DNA of 64,000 nt from JBBWZH01 sp035544115 (GTDB lineage Bacteria > Actinomycetota > Actinomycetes > Mycobacteriales > CADCTP01), in assembly GCA_963714145.1 (NCBI GenBank), contig OY970235.1:496001-560000 (forward strand), in the 5' to 3' direction. Within the stretch, counting starts at the first letter, position 1. Each line of letters starts with the position of its first letter. Positions 56,378-64,000 of the stretch are shown piece by piece. The position numbers and the translations under genes are program-made. The notes under the pieces are model-generated. The model was not told where the DNA came from and made no database searches. It saw only the letters and a program-made list of their open reading frames with translations.

Positions 56378-56586
56378 ACGCCCTCGCTGCGTTTGCGGTG
56401 GTGGATGGCTGCCTGGGCACAGCTCGGGCAAGGGGCTCCAGCACGCGGGCAGCCCGCCCGCGGGCCAATCAGAAGAAGCAGGTCGATTGCGCATGAGCAC
56501 CCGATGAAGCGCCAGCGATGAGAGCGTTTCCCCAGTAGCTCGAGGTCGAGCGGGTCCGCCGCCCGGCCTCAGGATGAAGGAGTCCA

Positions 56587-59500
56587 GTGGCAGGCAAGGC
56601 CCGCGTACACGAGCTCGCTAAGGAGCTCGGCGTCGAAAGCAAAGTCGTTCTGGCGAAGCTCAAGGAGATGGGCGAGTTCGTCAAGAGCGCGTCGTCGACC
56701 GTGGAAGCTCCGGTCGCGCGAAAGCTCAAGGAAGCATTCCCGTCCGGCGGGTCCGGTGGCGGCAACCGCTCGAACCGCCGCCCAGGCCCCCCGTCCGGCC
56801 GGCCCGGCCCCGCCCCGGGGCAGCACGCCGGCCAGCAGCAGCCCGCTGCGGCAGCCGGCGCACCCGGCCCGGCCGCTGGCCAGGCCGCGCCGAGCGCGCC
56901 GGCTGGCCCGCTCGGTGCCCGGCCCGGCCCGCCCCGCGCGGTTCCGTCACCCGCTCCGGCCGCTGGCCCCGGTCCTGGCCCGGTTCCCGGCCCGCGGCCC
57001 AGCCCGGCACCGCAGCTGCCGCAGGCGCCGGCCGCGCGGGCACCGCAGCCGGCCGCCCCGCCGGCGGCCACACCGGCGATGCCGCCGCCGGCCGCCCCGA
57101 GCGCGCCGTCACCGCGTCCCGGCCCGCGTCCCGGCCCGGCTGCGCCGCCGCCGGCACAGGCGCCCAGCCCGGCCCCGCAGGCGCCGACCCCAGGTCTCCC
57201 GCCGCGTCCCGGCCCGCGTCCCGGCAACAACCCGTTCGGCGTCAGCCAGGGCACGCCCGGGCTGCCGCCGCGGCCGGCCGCGCCGCGTCCCGGCGGTAGC
57301 GGCGGCCCGCAGGGCGGCCCGCGGCCGGGCATGCCGCCCCGCCCGGGCGGCGGTGGGGCGCGTCCAGGCCCCGGTCCCGGTGGCCCGCGCCCGAACCCGG
57401 GCATGATGCCGTCCCGGCCGACCCCCAGTTCGTCCCCGCAGCGGCCCGGTGGCCGCCCGGCCGGTCCCGGCGGCGGTAGGCCCGGCGGCGGCCCAGGTGC
57501 CGGCCGGGGTGGTCCCGGCGGTGGCGCAGGTCGTCCCGGCGGTGGTGGCGGCGGCGGTGGGTTCCGCGGCGGTCCCGGCGGCGCCGGTGGTGGCGCCGGT
57601 GGTGGCGGTGGCGGTTACCGCGGCGGTCCCGGTGGCCCGCCCGGTGGTGGTGGCGGCGCCGGTCGTCCCGGTGGCGGCGGCGGTGGTGGCCGTGGTCGCG
57701 GCGGCGGTGCGGCCGGCGCGTTCGGCCGGCCCGGCTCGCGTGGCCCGGTCCGCGGTCGCAAGAGCAAGAAGCAGCGGCGCCAGGAGTTCGACAACATGCA
57801 GGCCCCGACGATCGGTGGCGTGCAGATCCCGCGCGGCAACGGTGACACGATCCGGCTGCCCCGTGGCTCCTCGCTGACCGACTTCGCCGAGAAGATCAAC
57901 GCGAACCCGGCCTCGCTGGTGACCGTGCTGTTCCACCTCGGCGAGATGGTCACCGCGACCCAGTCGGTGAACGACGAGACGCTCGAACTGCTCGGCGCCG
58001 AACTCGGCTACCAGGTACAGGTGGTCAGCCCGGACGACGAGGACCGCGAGCTGCTGGAGACCTTCGACATCACCTTCGGCGAGAACGAGGGCGACGACGA
58101 CGACCTGGTCGCCCGCCCGCCGGTGGTCACCGTGATGGGCCACGTCGACCACGGCAAGACCAAGCTGCTCGACGCCATCCGGCACACCGACGTGATGGGC
58201 GGCGAGGCCGGCGGCATCACCCAGCACATCGGCGCCTACCAGATCCCCGCGCGCACCGAGACCGGCAACCGCCGGATCACCTTCCTCGACACCCCGGGCC
58301 ACGAGGCGTTCACCGCCATGCGGGCCCGCGGCGCCGACGCCACCGACATCGTCATCCTGGTGGTGGCCGCCGACGACGGCGTCATGCCGCAGACGGTGGA
58401 GGCGCTCAACCACGCCCAGGCGGCGAACGTGCCGATCGTGGTCGCGGTGAACAAGGTCGACAAGGAAGGCGCCAACCCGGCCAAGATCCGCCAGCAGTTG
58501 ACGGAGTACGGCCTGGTCGCCGAGGAGTACGGCGGCGACACGATGTTCGTCGACATCTCCGCGAAGCAGCGGCTGGGCATCGACGAGCTGCTCGAGTCGG
58601 TGCTGCTCACCGCGGACGCCTCACTCGACCTGCGGGCCAACCCGAAGCAGGACGCGCAGGGGGTGGCGATCGAGGCGCACCTCGACCGCGGCCGCGGCCC
58701 GGTGGCGACGGTGCTGGTGCAGCGCGGCACGCTGCACGTGGGTGACTCGATCGTGGCCGGCGACGCGTTCGGCCGGGTCCGGGCGATGCTGGACGAGAAC
58801 GGCCAGCAGTTGTCCGAGGCAGGCCCGGCGCGGCCGGTGCAGGTGCTCGGCTTCACCTCGGTGCCCGGTGCCGGCGACAGCTTCCTGGTCGTCGACGAAG
58901 ACCGGGTGGCCCGGCAGATCGCCGAGCGCAGGCAGGCCCGGGAGCGCAACGCTCAGCTGGCCCAGTCGCGCCGCCGGATCTCGCTGGACGACCTGGACCG
59001 GGTGCTCAAGCAGGGCGAGATCGAGCAGCTCAACCTCATCATCAAGGGTGACGGCTCCGGCTCGGTGGAGGCCCTGGAGGACGCGCTGCTGAAGATCGAG
59101 GTCGGCGAAGAGGTCTCGCTGCGGATCATCCACCGCGGCGTCGGCGGCATCACCGAGAACGACATCAACCTGGCCGCCGCCTCGGACGCGATCGTGATCG
59201 GCTTCAACGTCCGGCCGGAGGGCAAGGCTCGCGAGCTCTCCGACCGCGAGGGCATCGAGATCCGCTACTACACGGTGATCTACCAGGCGATCGACGACAT
59301 CGAGGCCGCCCTCAAGGGCATGCTCAAGCCGGAGTTCGAGGAGGCCCAGCTCGGCACGGCGGAGGTCCGCGAGGTCTTCCGGGTGCCGCGGATCGGCAAC
59401 ATCGCCGGCTGTCTGGTCCGGTCCGGGGAGATCCGCCGGAACGCCAAGGCCCGGCTCATCCGGGACGGCGTGGTGGTGGCCGACAACCTGTCGATCACCT

Positions 59501-59637
59501 CGCTGAAGCGGTTCAAGGAGGACGCGACCGACGTCCGCGAGGGCTACGAGTGCGGTATCGGGCTCGGCTCGTTCAACGACATCAAGATCGATGACGTGGT
59601 CGAGACGTTCGAACTGCGGGAGAAGCCGCGAGCGTAG
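56587..59637 (+). CDS. infB: Translation initiation factor IF-2
   Basis: IF-2 is the GTPase that brings initiator tRNA to the ribosome. The 1016-residue protein has the IF2N helix at the start (VHELAKELGVESKVVLAKLK), then a Pro/Ala/Gly linker (about residues 55-390, with GGGGGGFRGGPGG runs). The second IF2N part and the G domain follow, with GHVDHGKT, DTPGHEAF and VNKVDKEG, then domains II-IV. The GTG start has AAGGAG 7 nt upstream. The long linker is usual for actinobacterial IF-2. Confidence 0.97.
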   Translation: MAGKARVHELAKELGVESKVVLAKLKEMGEFVKSASSTVEAPVARKLKEAFPSGGSGGGNRSNRRPGPPSGRPGPAPGQHAGQQQPAAAAGAPGPAAGQAAPSAPAGPLGARPGPPRAVPSPAPAAGPGPGPVPGPRPSPAPQLPQAPAARAPQPAAPPAATPAMPPPAAPSAPSPRPGPRPGPAAPPPAQAPSPAPQAPTPGLPPRPGPRPGNNPFGVSQGTPGLPPRPAAPRPGGSGGPQGGPRPGMPPRPGGGGARPGPGPGGPRPNPGMMPSRPTPSSSPQRPGGRPAGPGGGRPGGGPGAGRGGPGGGAGRPGGGGGGGGFRGGPGGAGGGAGGGGGGYRGGPGGPPGGGGGAGRPGGGGGGGRGRGGGAAGAFGRPGSRGPVRGRKSKKQRRQEFDNMQAPTIGGVQIPRGNGDTIRLPRGSSLTDFAEKINANPASLVTVLFHLGEMVTATQSVNDETLELLGAELGYQVQVVSPDDEDRELLETFDITFGENEGDDDDLVARPPVVTVMGHVDHGKTKLLDAIRHTDVMGGEAGGITQHIGAYQIPARTETGNRRITFLDTPGHEAFTAMRARGADATDIVILVVAADDGVMPQTVEALNHAQAANVPIVVAVNKVDKEGANPAKIRQQLTEYGLVAEEYGGDTMFVDISAKQRLGIDELLESVLLTADASLDLRANPKQDAQGVAIEAHLDRGRGPVATVLVQRGTLHVGDSIVAGDAFGRVRAMLDENGQQLSEAGPARPVQVLGFTSVPGAGDSFLVVDEDRVARQIAERRQARERNAQLAQSRRRISLDDLDRVLKQGEIEQLNLIIKGDGSGSVEALEDALLKIEVGEEVSLRIIHRGVGGITENDINLAAASDAIVIGFNVRPEGKARELSDREGIEIRYYTVIYQAIDDIEAALKGMLKPEFEEAQLGTAEVREVFRVPRIGNIAGCLVRSGEIRRNAKARLIRDGVVVADNLSITSLKRFKEDATDVREGYECGIGLGSFNDIKIDDVVETFELREKPRA

Positions 59638-59830
59638 CGGAGAGCGAACGGGTGGGCGGTGCACCGGCACCGCCCACCTGTTCGCCATGCGGACCGGGAC
59701 GGAATCGGCCCGCCCCGCCAGCGCGCCGGTCCTGATGCTGGCCCGGGGCCGAACCCCACGGGGCTGCGTGTCACGCTGGCATGTCGGTCCCGGTCGTACC
59801 CGATGCTGCCGGACCCATGCTGGAGGAGTT

Positions 59831-60163
59831 GTGTTCACCGGTTCGCTGGTCGTCGACGTGTTGTTCGGCGACGTGCATTCATTGAAGGAGAAGCGGTCGC
59901 TGATCCGGCCGGTGGTGGCCGAGGTACGGCGCCGGTTCGAGGTGTCGGTGGCCGAGGTCGGCGACGCGAACCTGCATCGGCGGGCCCAGATCGGGGTCGC
60001 CGTGGTCGCCAGCGAGGCCGGGCACGTGACCGACGTGCTGGACGCCTGCGAGCGGTTCGTCGCCGGCCGGCCTGAGCTGGAGTTGCTGTCCGCGCGCCGG
60101 CAGCTGATCAGCGACAGCGACTGGGAAACACCCTCGCCTGAACCCGGGAGTGTGCATGCCTGA
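59831..60163 (+). CDS. DUF503 family protein
   Basis: The 110-residue protein begins VFTGSLVVDVLFGDVHSLKE and continues KRSLIRPVVAEVRRRFEVSV and AEVGDANLHRRAQIGVAVVA, the compact DUF503 fold found between infB and rbfA in many Gram-positive bacteria. Its role is unknown. The GTG is fixed by GGAGGAG upstream. It overlaps rbfA by 8 bp. Confidence 0.92.
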   Translation: MFTGSLVVDVLFGDVHSLKEKRSLIRPVVAEVRRRFEVSVAEVGDANLHRRAQIGVAVVASEAGHVTDVLDACERFVAGRPELELLSARRQLISDSDWETPSPEPGSVHA

Positions 60164-60635
60164 CGTGGCCCGGGCCCGCCGACTCGCGGTGCGTATCCAC
60201 GAGATCGTCGCGTCCACCCTGGAGATGCAGGTCAAGGATCCGCGGCTGGGGATGGTGACGATCACCGACGCCAAGGTCACGCCGGACCTGCGCGAGGCGA
60301 CCGTGTTCTACACCGTGCTCGGCGACGACGCGGCCTGGGCCGAGACGGCGGCCGCGCTGGAGAGCGCCCGCGGTGTGGTGCGCAGCCAGGTCGGCCGGCA
60401 GACCGGGGTCAAGTTCACCCCGTCGTTGACCTTCGTCGCGGACAAGGTGCCCGAGGTGGCGAAGTCGATCGACTCGCTGCTGGCCCAGGCCCGGGACGCG
60501 GACGAGGAGGTCCGCCGGGTGCGGGCGGGCGCCTCGTACGCCGGCGACCCCGACCCGTACCGGGTGGCGGGGGAGGAACCGGACGCGGTGGACAGCGCCG
60601 GCCCGGCCGCCGTCGATCCGGCCGACCCCGAGTAG
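60156..60635 (+). CDS. rbfA: Ribosome-binding factor A
   Basis: RbfA assists late 30S maturation and cold adaptation. The 159-residue protein has RARRLAVRIHEIVASTLEMQ, the KH-type VTITDAKVTPDLREATVFYT and LGRTPSLTFVADK-like TPSLTFVADKVPEVAKSIDS. The start is ATG 60156 with GGGAG upstream; GTG 60150 is also possible. The Ala/Asp/Pro-rich end is lineage-typical. Confidence 0.94.
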   Translation: MPDVARARRLAVRIHEIVASTLEMQVKDPRLGMVTITDAKVTPDLREATVFYTVLGDDAAWAETAAALESARGVVRSQVGRQTGVKFTPSLTFVADKVPEVAKSIDSLLAQARDADEEVRRVRAGASYAGDPDPYRVAGEEPDAVDSAGPAAVDPADPE

Positions 60636-60684
60636 ACGGCGGCGTGCGTACCGGGCAGGCTTCGGGCTCGTGACCATGCCTTCC

Positions 60685-60750
60685 GGCGGCCTCCTCCGCT
60701 CCGCTCCTAGCTCGCTGGGGCTCGCTGCGATGCTCACTTCGGAGGCCGCC
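60685..60750 (+). promoter_or_regulatory. Hairpin that would occlude the nrnA ribosome-binding site
   Basis: GGCGGCCTCC (60685-60694) is perfectly complementary to GGAGGCCGCC (60741-60750). The right arm contains GGAGG (60741-60745), the ribosome-binding site 7 nt before the GTG at 60753. The 46-nt loop holds GCTCGCTG direct repeats. Such a stem could lower nrnA translation unless opened. Confidence 0.45.
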
Positions 60751-60752
60751 TC

Positions 60753-61832
60753 GTGACCACCGATCAGCCGCCGGCCAGCGGGCCGGCGCGGGCAGCCGTC
60801 CCACTGCCCGGCCCGCCGTCGGATGCCGACTGGGAGAAGGCCGTCGCCGCGGTGGCCGGCGCCGAGGAGGTCGTGCTCGCCTGCCACGTCTCCCCGGATG
60901 GCGACGCGCTGGGCAGCATGCTCGCGCTGGCGCACGCGCTGCGCCGGCGCGGCACCCGGGTACTGCCCTCGTTCGCCGAGCCGTTCGTCGTGCCGCAGTC
61001 CCTGCATGTGCTGCCGGGGCGTGATCTGCTGGTCGACCCGGCCTCGGTACCGGCCGCGCCGGCGCTGCTGGTCACCTTCGACACCGGCAGCGTGGACCGG
61101 CTGGGCTCGCTGGCCGACCGGGTCGCTGCCGCCGGCGAGGTGCTGGTGGTCGACCACCACGCGTCCAACACCGGCTACGGGACGCTGCACCTGGTCGATC
61201 CGGCCGCGCCGGCGACCGCGGTGCTGGTAGCGGAACTGGTCCGCCGGCTCGACGTGCCGCTGGACGCCGACATCGCCGCCTGCGTCTACGCCGGCCTGGT
61301 CACCGACACCGGCTCGTTCCGGTTCGCCGGCACCACCCCGGCCACCCACGAACTGGCCGCGCGGCTGCTCGCCACCGGGATCCGGCCGGACGTCCTCGGT
61401 CGGGAACTGTTCGACTCGCACCCGTTCGGCTGGCTGCCGATGGTCGGCAAGGTGCTCGCCCGGGCCCGGCTGGAGCCGGCCGAGGTCGGCGGCCTGGGCC
61501 TGGTCTGGTCCGAGAGCCGGCTGGCCGAGCTGACCGAGCACGGCCTGGCCGCAGACCAGGCCGAGAGCCTGGTCGACCTGGTCCGCACCGCGCGCGAGGC
61601 GGAGGTCGCCGCGGTGCTCAAGGAGCTACCGGACGGCCGCTGGGCGGTCTCGGTGCGGTCCAAGGGCCGGGTGGACGTCGGCGCGGCCTGCGTGGCGCTG
61701 GGCGGCGGCGGGCACCGGTTCGCCGCCGGCTTCACCGCCGGCACGAGCCTGGACGGCACCCTGCCGGTGCTGCGCGCCGCCCTCGCCGCGGCGCCCCGGC
61801 TCGACCCCGACACCGGCGCCCCGGCCCGGTGA
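60753..61832 (+). CDS. nrnA: DHH/DHHA1 nanoRNase (oligoribonuclease/pAp phosphatase NrnA)
   Basis: This enzyme degrades very short RNAs and may dephosphorylate pAp. The 359-residue protein has the DHH domain (HVSPDGDALGSMLALAHALR, VVDHHASNTGYG) and the C-terminal DHHA1 domain (VSVRSKGRVDVGAA, GGGGHRFAAGFT). It lies between rbfA and truB as in other actinobacteria. The last codon lies in a GTGA that could start an extended truB. Confidence 0.93.
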   Translation: MTTDQPPASGPARAAVPLPGPPSDADWEKAVAAVAGAEEVVLACHVSPDGDALGSMLALAHALRRRGTRVLPSFAEPFVVPQSLHVLPGRDLLVDPASVPAAPALLVTFDTGSVDRLGSLADRVAAAGEVLVVDHHASNTGYGTLHLVDPAAPATAVLVAELVRRLDVPLDADIAACVYAGLVTDTGSFRFAGTTPATHELAARLLATGIRPDVLGRELFDSHPFGWLPMVGKVLARARLEPAEVGGLGLVWSESRLAELTEHGLAADQAESLVDLVRTAREAEVAAVLKELPDGRWAVSVRSKGRVDVGAACVALGGGGHRFAAGFTAGTSLDGTLPVLRAALAAAPRLDPDTGAPAR

Positions 61833-61844
61833 GCCCCGGCAGTG

Positions 61845-62160
61845 CCCAGCCCGGCAGTGCCCAGCCCGGCAGTGCCCAGCCTGGCGGAGCCCAGCCTGGC
61901 GGAGCCCAGCCCGGCGGAGCCCAGCCCGGCGGAGGCCGGCCTGGCAGTGCCCAGCCTGGCGGAGCCCAGCCCGATGGAGCCCAGCCCGATGGAGCCCAGC
62001 CCGATGGAGCCCAGCCCGATGGAGGCCGGCCTGGCGGAGCCGAGCCTGGCGGAGCCCAGCCCGGCGGAGGCCAGCCTGCCAGTGCCCAGCCTGGCGGAGC
62101 CCGGGCTGGCGGAGGCCGGCCAGGCAGGGCCCAGCCCGGCGGAGCCCGGCCCGGTGGAGC
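61845..62160 (+). repeat. 15-bp minisatellite (about 21 copies) between nrnA and truB
   Basis: Units such as CCCAGCCCGGCAGTG, CCCAGCCTGGCGGAG and CCCAGCCCGATGGAG repeat with 15-bp period. Every frame stays open simply because the unit holds no stop codon, so openness says nothing about coding. In the truB frame it would encode AQPGG/AQPDG pentapeptides linked to a GTG at 61829 overlapping nrnA. Confidence 0.85.
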
Positions 62161-62164
62161 GGGA

Positions 62165-63049
62165 GTGACCCGTCCCGGCCTGATCGTGGTGGACAAGCCG
62201 GCCTGCTGGACCTCGCACGACGTGGTGGCCCGGCTGCGCCGGCTCACCGGCACCCGCAAGGTCGGTCATGCCGGCACCCTGGATCCGATGGCCACCGGCG
62301 TGCTGGTGATCGGCGTGGAGCGGGCCACCCGGCTGCTCGGCCATCTGGCGCTCGGCGACAAGGCGTACCGGGCCACGATCCGGCTCGGCCAGGCCACGGT
62401 CACCGACGACGCCGAGGGCGAGCTGATCGGCGGCGCCAGCGCGGCCGCGGTGACCGCGGCGGAGGTGACCGCCGGCCTGGCCGCGCTGACCGGTGAGCTC
62501 GATCAGGTGCCGGCCAGGGTGTCCGCGGTGAAAGTGGACGGCAAGCGGGCGTACGCCCGGGTCCGGGCCGGCGAGGAGGTGGCCCTGGCCCCGCGCCGGG
62601 TCACCGTGAGCCGGCTGGAGCTGACCGCCACCCGCCGCCCGGACGGCGACCTGCTCGACCTCGACGTCGATGTGGAGTGCTCGTCCGGCACCTACATCCG
62701 GGCGCTGGCCCGTGACCTCGGGGTCGCGCTCGGCGTCGGTGGCCACCTGACCGCGCTGCGCCGGACCAGGGTCGGCCCGTTCGACCTGGCGCAGGCGCTC
62801 ACCCTGGAGGAACTGGCCGCCCGCGCGGACCCGGTGGCCGTCTCGCTGGACGCCGCCGTCGCCGCCGCCTTCCCGCGCCGGGACGTGGACGCGGCGGCCG
62901 CCGATCGGCTCGGACACGGCGGCAAGCTCCCCCCGGCGGGGCTCGACGGCCCGTACGGCGCATTCGATCCGGATGGTCATGTCATCGCTCTCATCGAAGA
63001 GCGGGACGGGATGGCCCGACCTGTGGTTGTATTCGCCCCAGCCGGCTGA
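62165..63049 (+). CDS. truB: tRNA pseudouridine-55 synthase TruB
   Basis: TruB makes pseudouridine 55 in the T-loop of tRNAs. From GTG 62165 the 294-residue protein begins VTRPGLIVVDKPACWTSHDV, then RKVGHAGTLDPMATGVLVIG with the catalytic Asp in GTLDP, VSAVKVDGKRAYARVRAGEE and VECSSGTYIRALARDLGVAL. GGTGGAG lies 6-12 nt upstream. A longer version from GTG 61829 (406 residues) would add an AQPGG-repeat N-terminus. The core assignment is firm, the start less so. Confidence 0.94.
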   Translation: MTRPGLIVVDKPACWTSHDVVARLRRLTGTRKVGHAGTLDPMATGVLVIGVERATRLLGHLALGDKAYRATIRLGQATVTDDAEGELIGGASAAAVTAAEVTAGLAALTGELDQVPARVSAVKVDGKRAYARVRAGEEVALAPRRVTVSRLELTATRRPDGDLLDLDVDVECSSGTYIRALARDLGVALGVGGHLTALRRTRVGPFDLAQALTLEELAARADPVAVSLDAAVAAAFPRRDVDAAAADRLGHGGKLPPAGLDGPYGAFDPDGHVIALIEERDGMARPVVVFAPAG

Positions 63050-63098
63050 CTAACTGTTTCCTCACCTTCTTGGAGTAATGGCGACACGGGCGGTCACC

Positions 63099-63123
63099 TA
63101 TCATCTAGCTTCGTTACCGTAAC
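63099..63123. promoter_or_regulatory. Promoter and palindrome upstream of the response regulator
   Basis: TATCAT (63099-63104) is a TANNNT -10, followed by the perfect palindrome GTTAC-C-GTAAC (63113-63123). A second inverted repeat, GTACT-6 nt-AGTAC (63274-63289), abuts the start codon at 63291. Both could bind the adjacent LuxR-type regulator. Confidence 0.45.
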
Positions 63124-63290
63124 TTTTCCAGCCGCTGTTCGTTCTCCCGAGGGTGGGGATAGCGAGCACTTGGGCGTCTGACCGGGCTGGTGTGTCGGGG
63201 GGTCGGTGGCAGTATTCTCATGACCAGTTACAGCGGTCCGAACTTCGGCCGGCTGACGACCGTGAGGTCGGCCGTACTGCGAGTAGTACC

Positions 63291-63902
63291 GTGATCCGCA
63301 TTCTTCTGGCCCACGGTCGGGCATTGCTGCGAGGCGCCCTGGCCGCGCTGTTGTGCCAAGAGGCCGATGTGGACGTGGTGGCCGAGGTCGGCGGGCTCGA
63401 TGAAGTGGTCCCGATGGCCCATCGATGTCGACCGGACCTGGTGATCCTCGATCTTGACCTTGTTGATATCGATCACCTTGCCGCGCTGAGCAATCTGAGC
63501 CGGGCACTCCCCAACAAGGCGTTACTGGTCCTGGCCGACGTCAAACAGTCGTCACTGCTGGCCAACACCGCGTCCCGCGAGCTGCCGCAGGTCGGGTTCG
63601 TCTCCAAGCAGGCGCCGCCGGCCCGGCTGGTGGAAGCGGTGCGGAAGCTGTCCAGGGGCGAGCCGACGCTGGACCCGCAACTCGCGGTCGCCGCGCTGAC
63701 CGGCCGCGGCAATCCGCTGACCACCCGGGAGCGCGAGGTACTGGTACTGGCTGCGGCCGGGGCGCCGGCGAAGGAGATCGCGGCCCGGCTGTTCCTGGCT
63801 ACCGGCACCGTGCGTAACTACCTCTCCAGCAGCATGGGCAAAACCGGCGCCCGGACCAGGATCGAGGCGATCCGGATCGCGCAAGAAGCTGGCTGGCTGT
63901 AA
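63291..63902 (+). CDS. NarL/LuxR-type response regulator with atypical receiver
   Basis: From GTG 63291 the 203-residue protein VIRILLAHGRALLRGALAAL has a receiver-like domain and a C-terminal LuxR helix-turn-helix (LTTREREVLVLAAAGAPAKE, FLATGTVRNYLSSSMGKTGA). The phospho-acceptor-like Asp is in LVILDLDLVDIDHL and the Lys in GFVSKQAPPARL. The usual acidic pair near the N-terminus is replaced by His-Gly (LLAHGRALL), so normal phosphorylation is doubtful. No kinase gene is adjacent. An upstream frame to 63153 is rejected because the family starts at this GTG. The final 98 bp show nothing I can assign. Confidence 0.88.
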   Translation: MIRILLAHGRALLRGALAALLCQEADVDVVAEVGGLDEVVPMAHRCRPDLVILDLDLVDIDHLAALSNLSRALPNKALLVLADVKQSSLLANTASRELPQVGFVSKQAPPARLVEAVRKLSRGEPTLDPQLAVAALTGRGNPLTTREREVLVLAAAGAPAKEIAARLFLATGTVRNYLSSSMGKTGARTRIEAIRIAQEAGWL

Positions 63903-64000
63903 CCGCCGACCGGTCCACCAGCCGATACCGCCCGTCTGGTCCATCCTCTCGTCGGTGCTCGGCGCCCGGCGGTAACATTGTTCCGCCATTCGGGTGGTGC

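Overview
The window is high-GC actinobacterial chromosome, most likely from the family Micromonosporaceae (Actinoplanes/Micromonospora-like). I infer this from very GC-rich third codon positions, frequent GTG starts, an actinomycete gene order (rimM-trmD-rplS-lepB-rnhB-DUF2469-yraN-comM-dprA; xerC-M23-rpsB-tsf-pyrH-frr-cdsA-rlmN; dxr-rseP-ispG-PBP-GNAT-proS; rimP-nusA-ylxR-infB-DUF503-rbfA-nrnA-truB) and lineage-typical families (DUF2469, DUF2631, DUF4439, DUF4331, DUF4081-GNAT). No rRNA, tRNA, CRISPR array, transposase or phage gene was seen.

Layout. 1-2.2 kb: rimM (5' cut), trmD and rplS, with a 116-bp repeat array between rimM and trmD and a second repeat array after rplS. 2.2-8.4 kb: a block placed between rplS and lepB, with a small lipoprotein, a secreted DUF4331 protein, a membrane-anchored TPR protein and a NicO-type metal transporter with an EF-hand loop and His-rich loops; its divergent promoter region holds an iteron-like array. 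8.5-18.4 kb: lepB, a Nudix hydrolase, rnhB, DUF2469, yraN, comM, dprA, a glycosyltransferase and xerC; a perfect LexA (SOS) box lies upstream of yraN-comM-dprA. 18.5-26.4 kb: M23 protein, rpsB, tsf, pyrH, frr, cdsA and rlmN.

26.6-37.4 kb: DUF2631, a secreted protease, then an amino-acid/polyamine-type catabolic block (permease-Lrp-aminotransferase operon facing a saccharopine-dehydrogenase-like gene, a second aminotransferase and an FAD oxidase), with a vapBC pair and a zinc-ribbon gene inside it. 37.7-40.8 kb: a TetR regulator divergent from an MMPL exporter, with a large operator dyad between them. 41-52 kb: dxr, rseP and ispG, then a 2.7-kb variable spot, then a penicillin-binding lipoprotein, a GNAT protein, proS and a HAD protein. 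53-54 kb: two ferritin-like genes separated by another copy of the 116-bp element. 54.5-64 kb: the nusA-infB-truB translation/RNA cluster and a LuxR-type response regulator.

Most notable points. (1) A 116-bp element sits exactly at GTGAGC stop/start junctions in two unrelated places, so the upstream stop codon and downstream start codon both fall inside its boundary repeats. (2) Between ispG and the PBP gene, a copy of the PBP 3' end abuts, with no gap, a copy of the ispG 3' end. This is the signature of a tandem duplication or merodiploid integration and marks an accessory hotspot holding a broken NYN gene, an Abi-like fragment and a vapBC pair. (3) An array of eleven ~20-bp iteron-like repeats precedes the metal-type cluster. 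(4) Several core enzymes (LepB, PyrH, RseP, possibly TruB) carry or adjoin long Pro/Gly/Ala-rich repeat segments. (5) Several promoters look leaderless (TANNNT, 6-7 nt, start codon).
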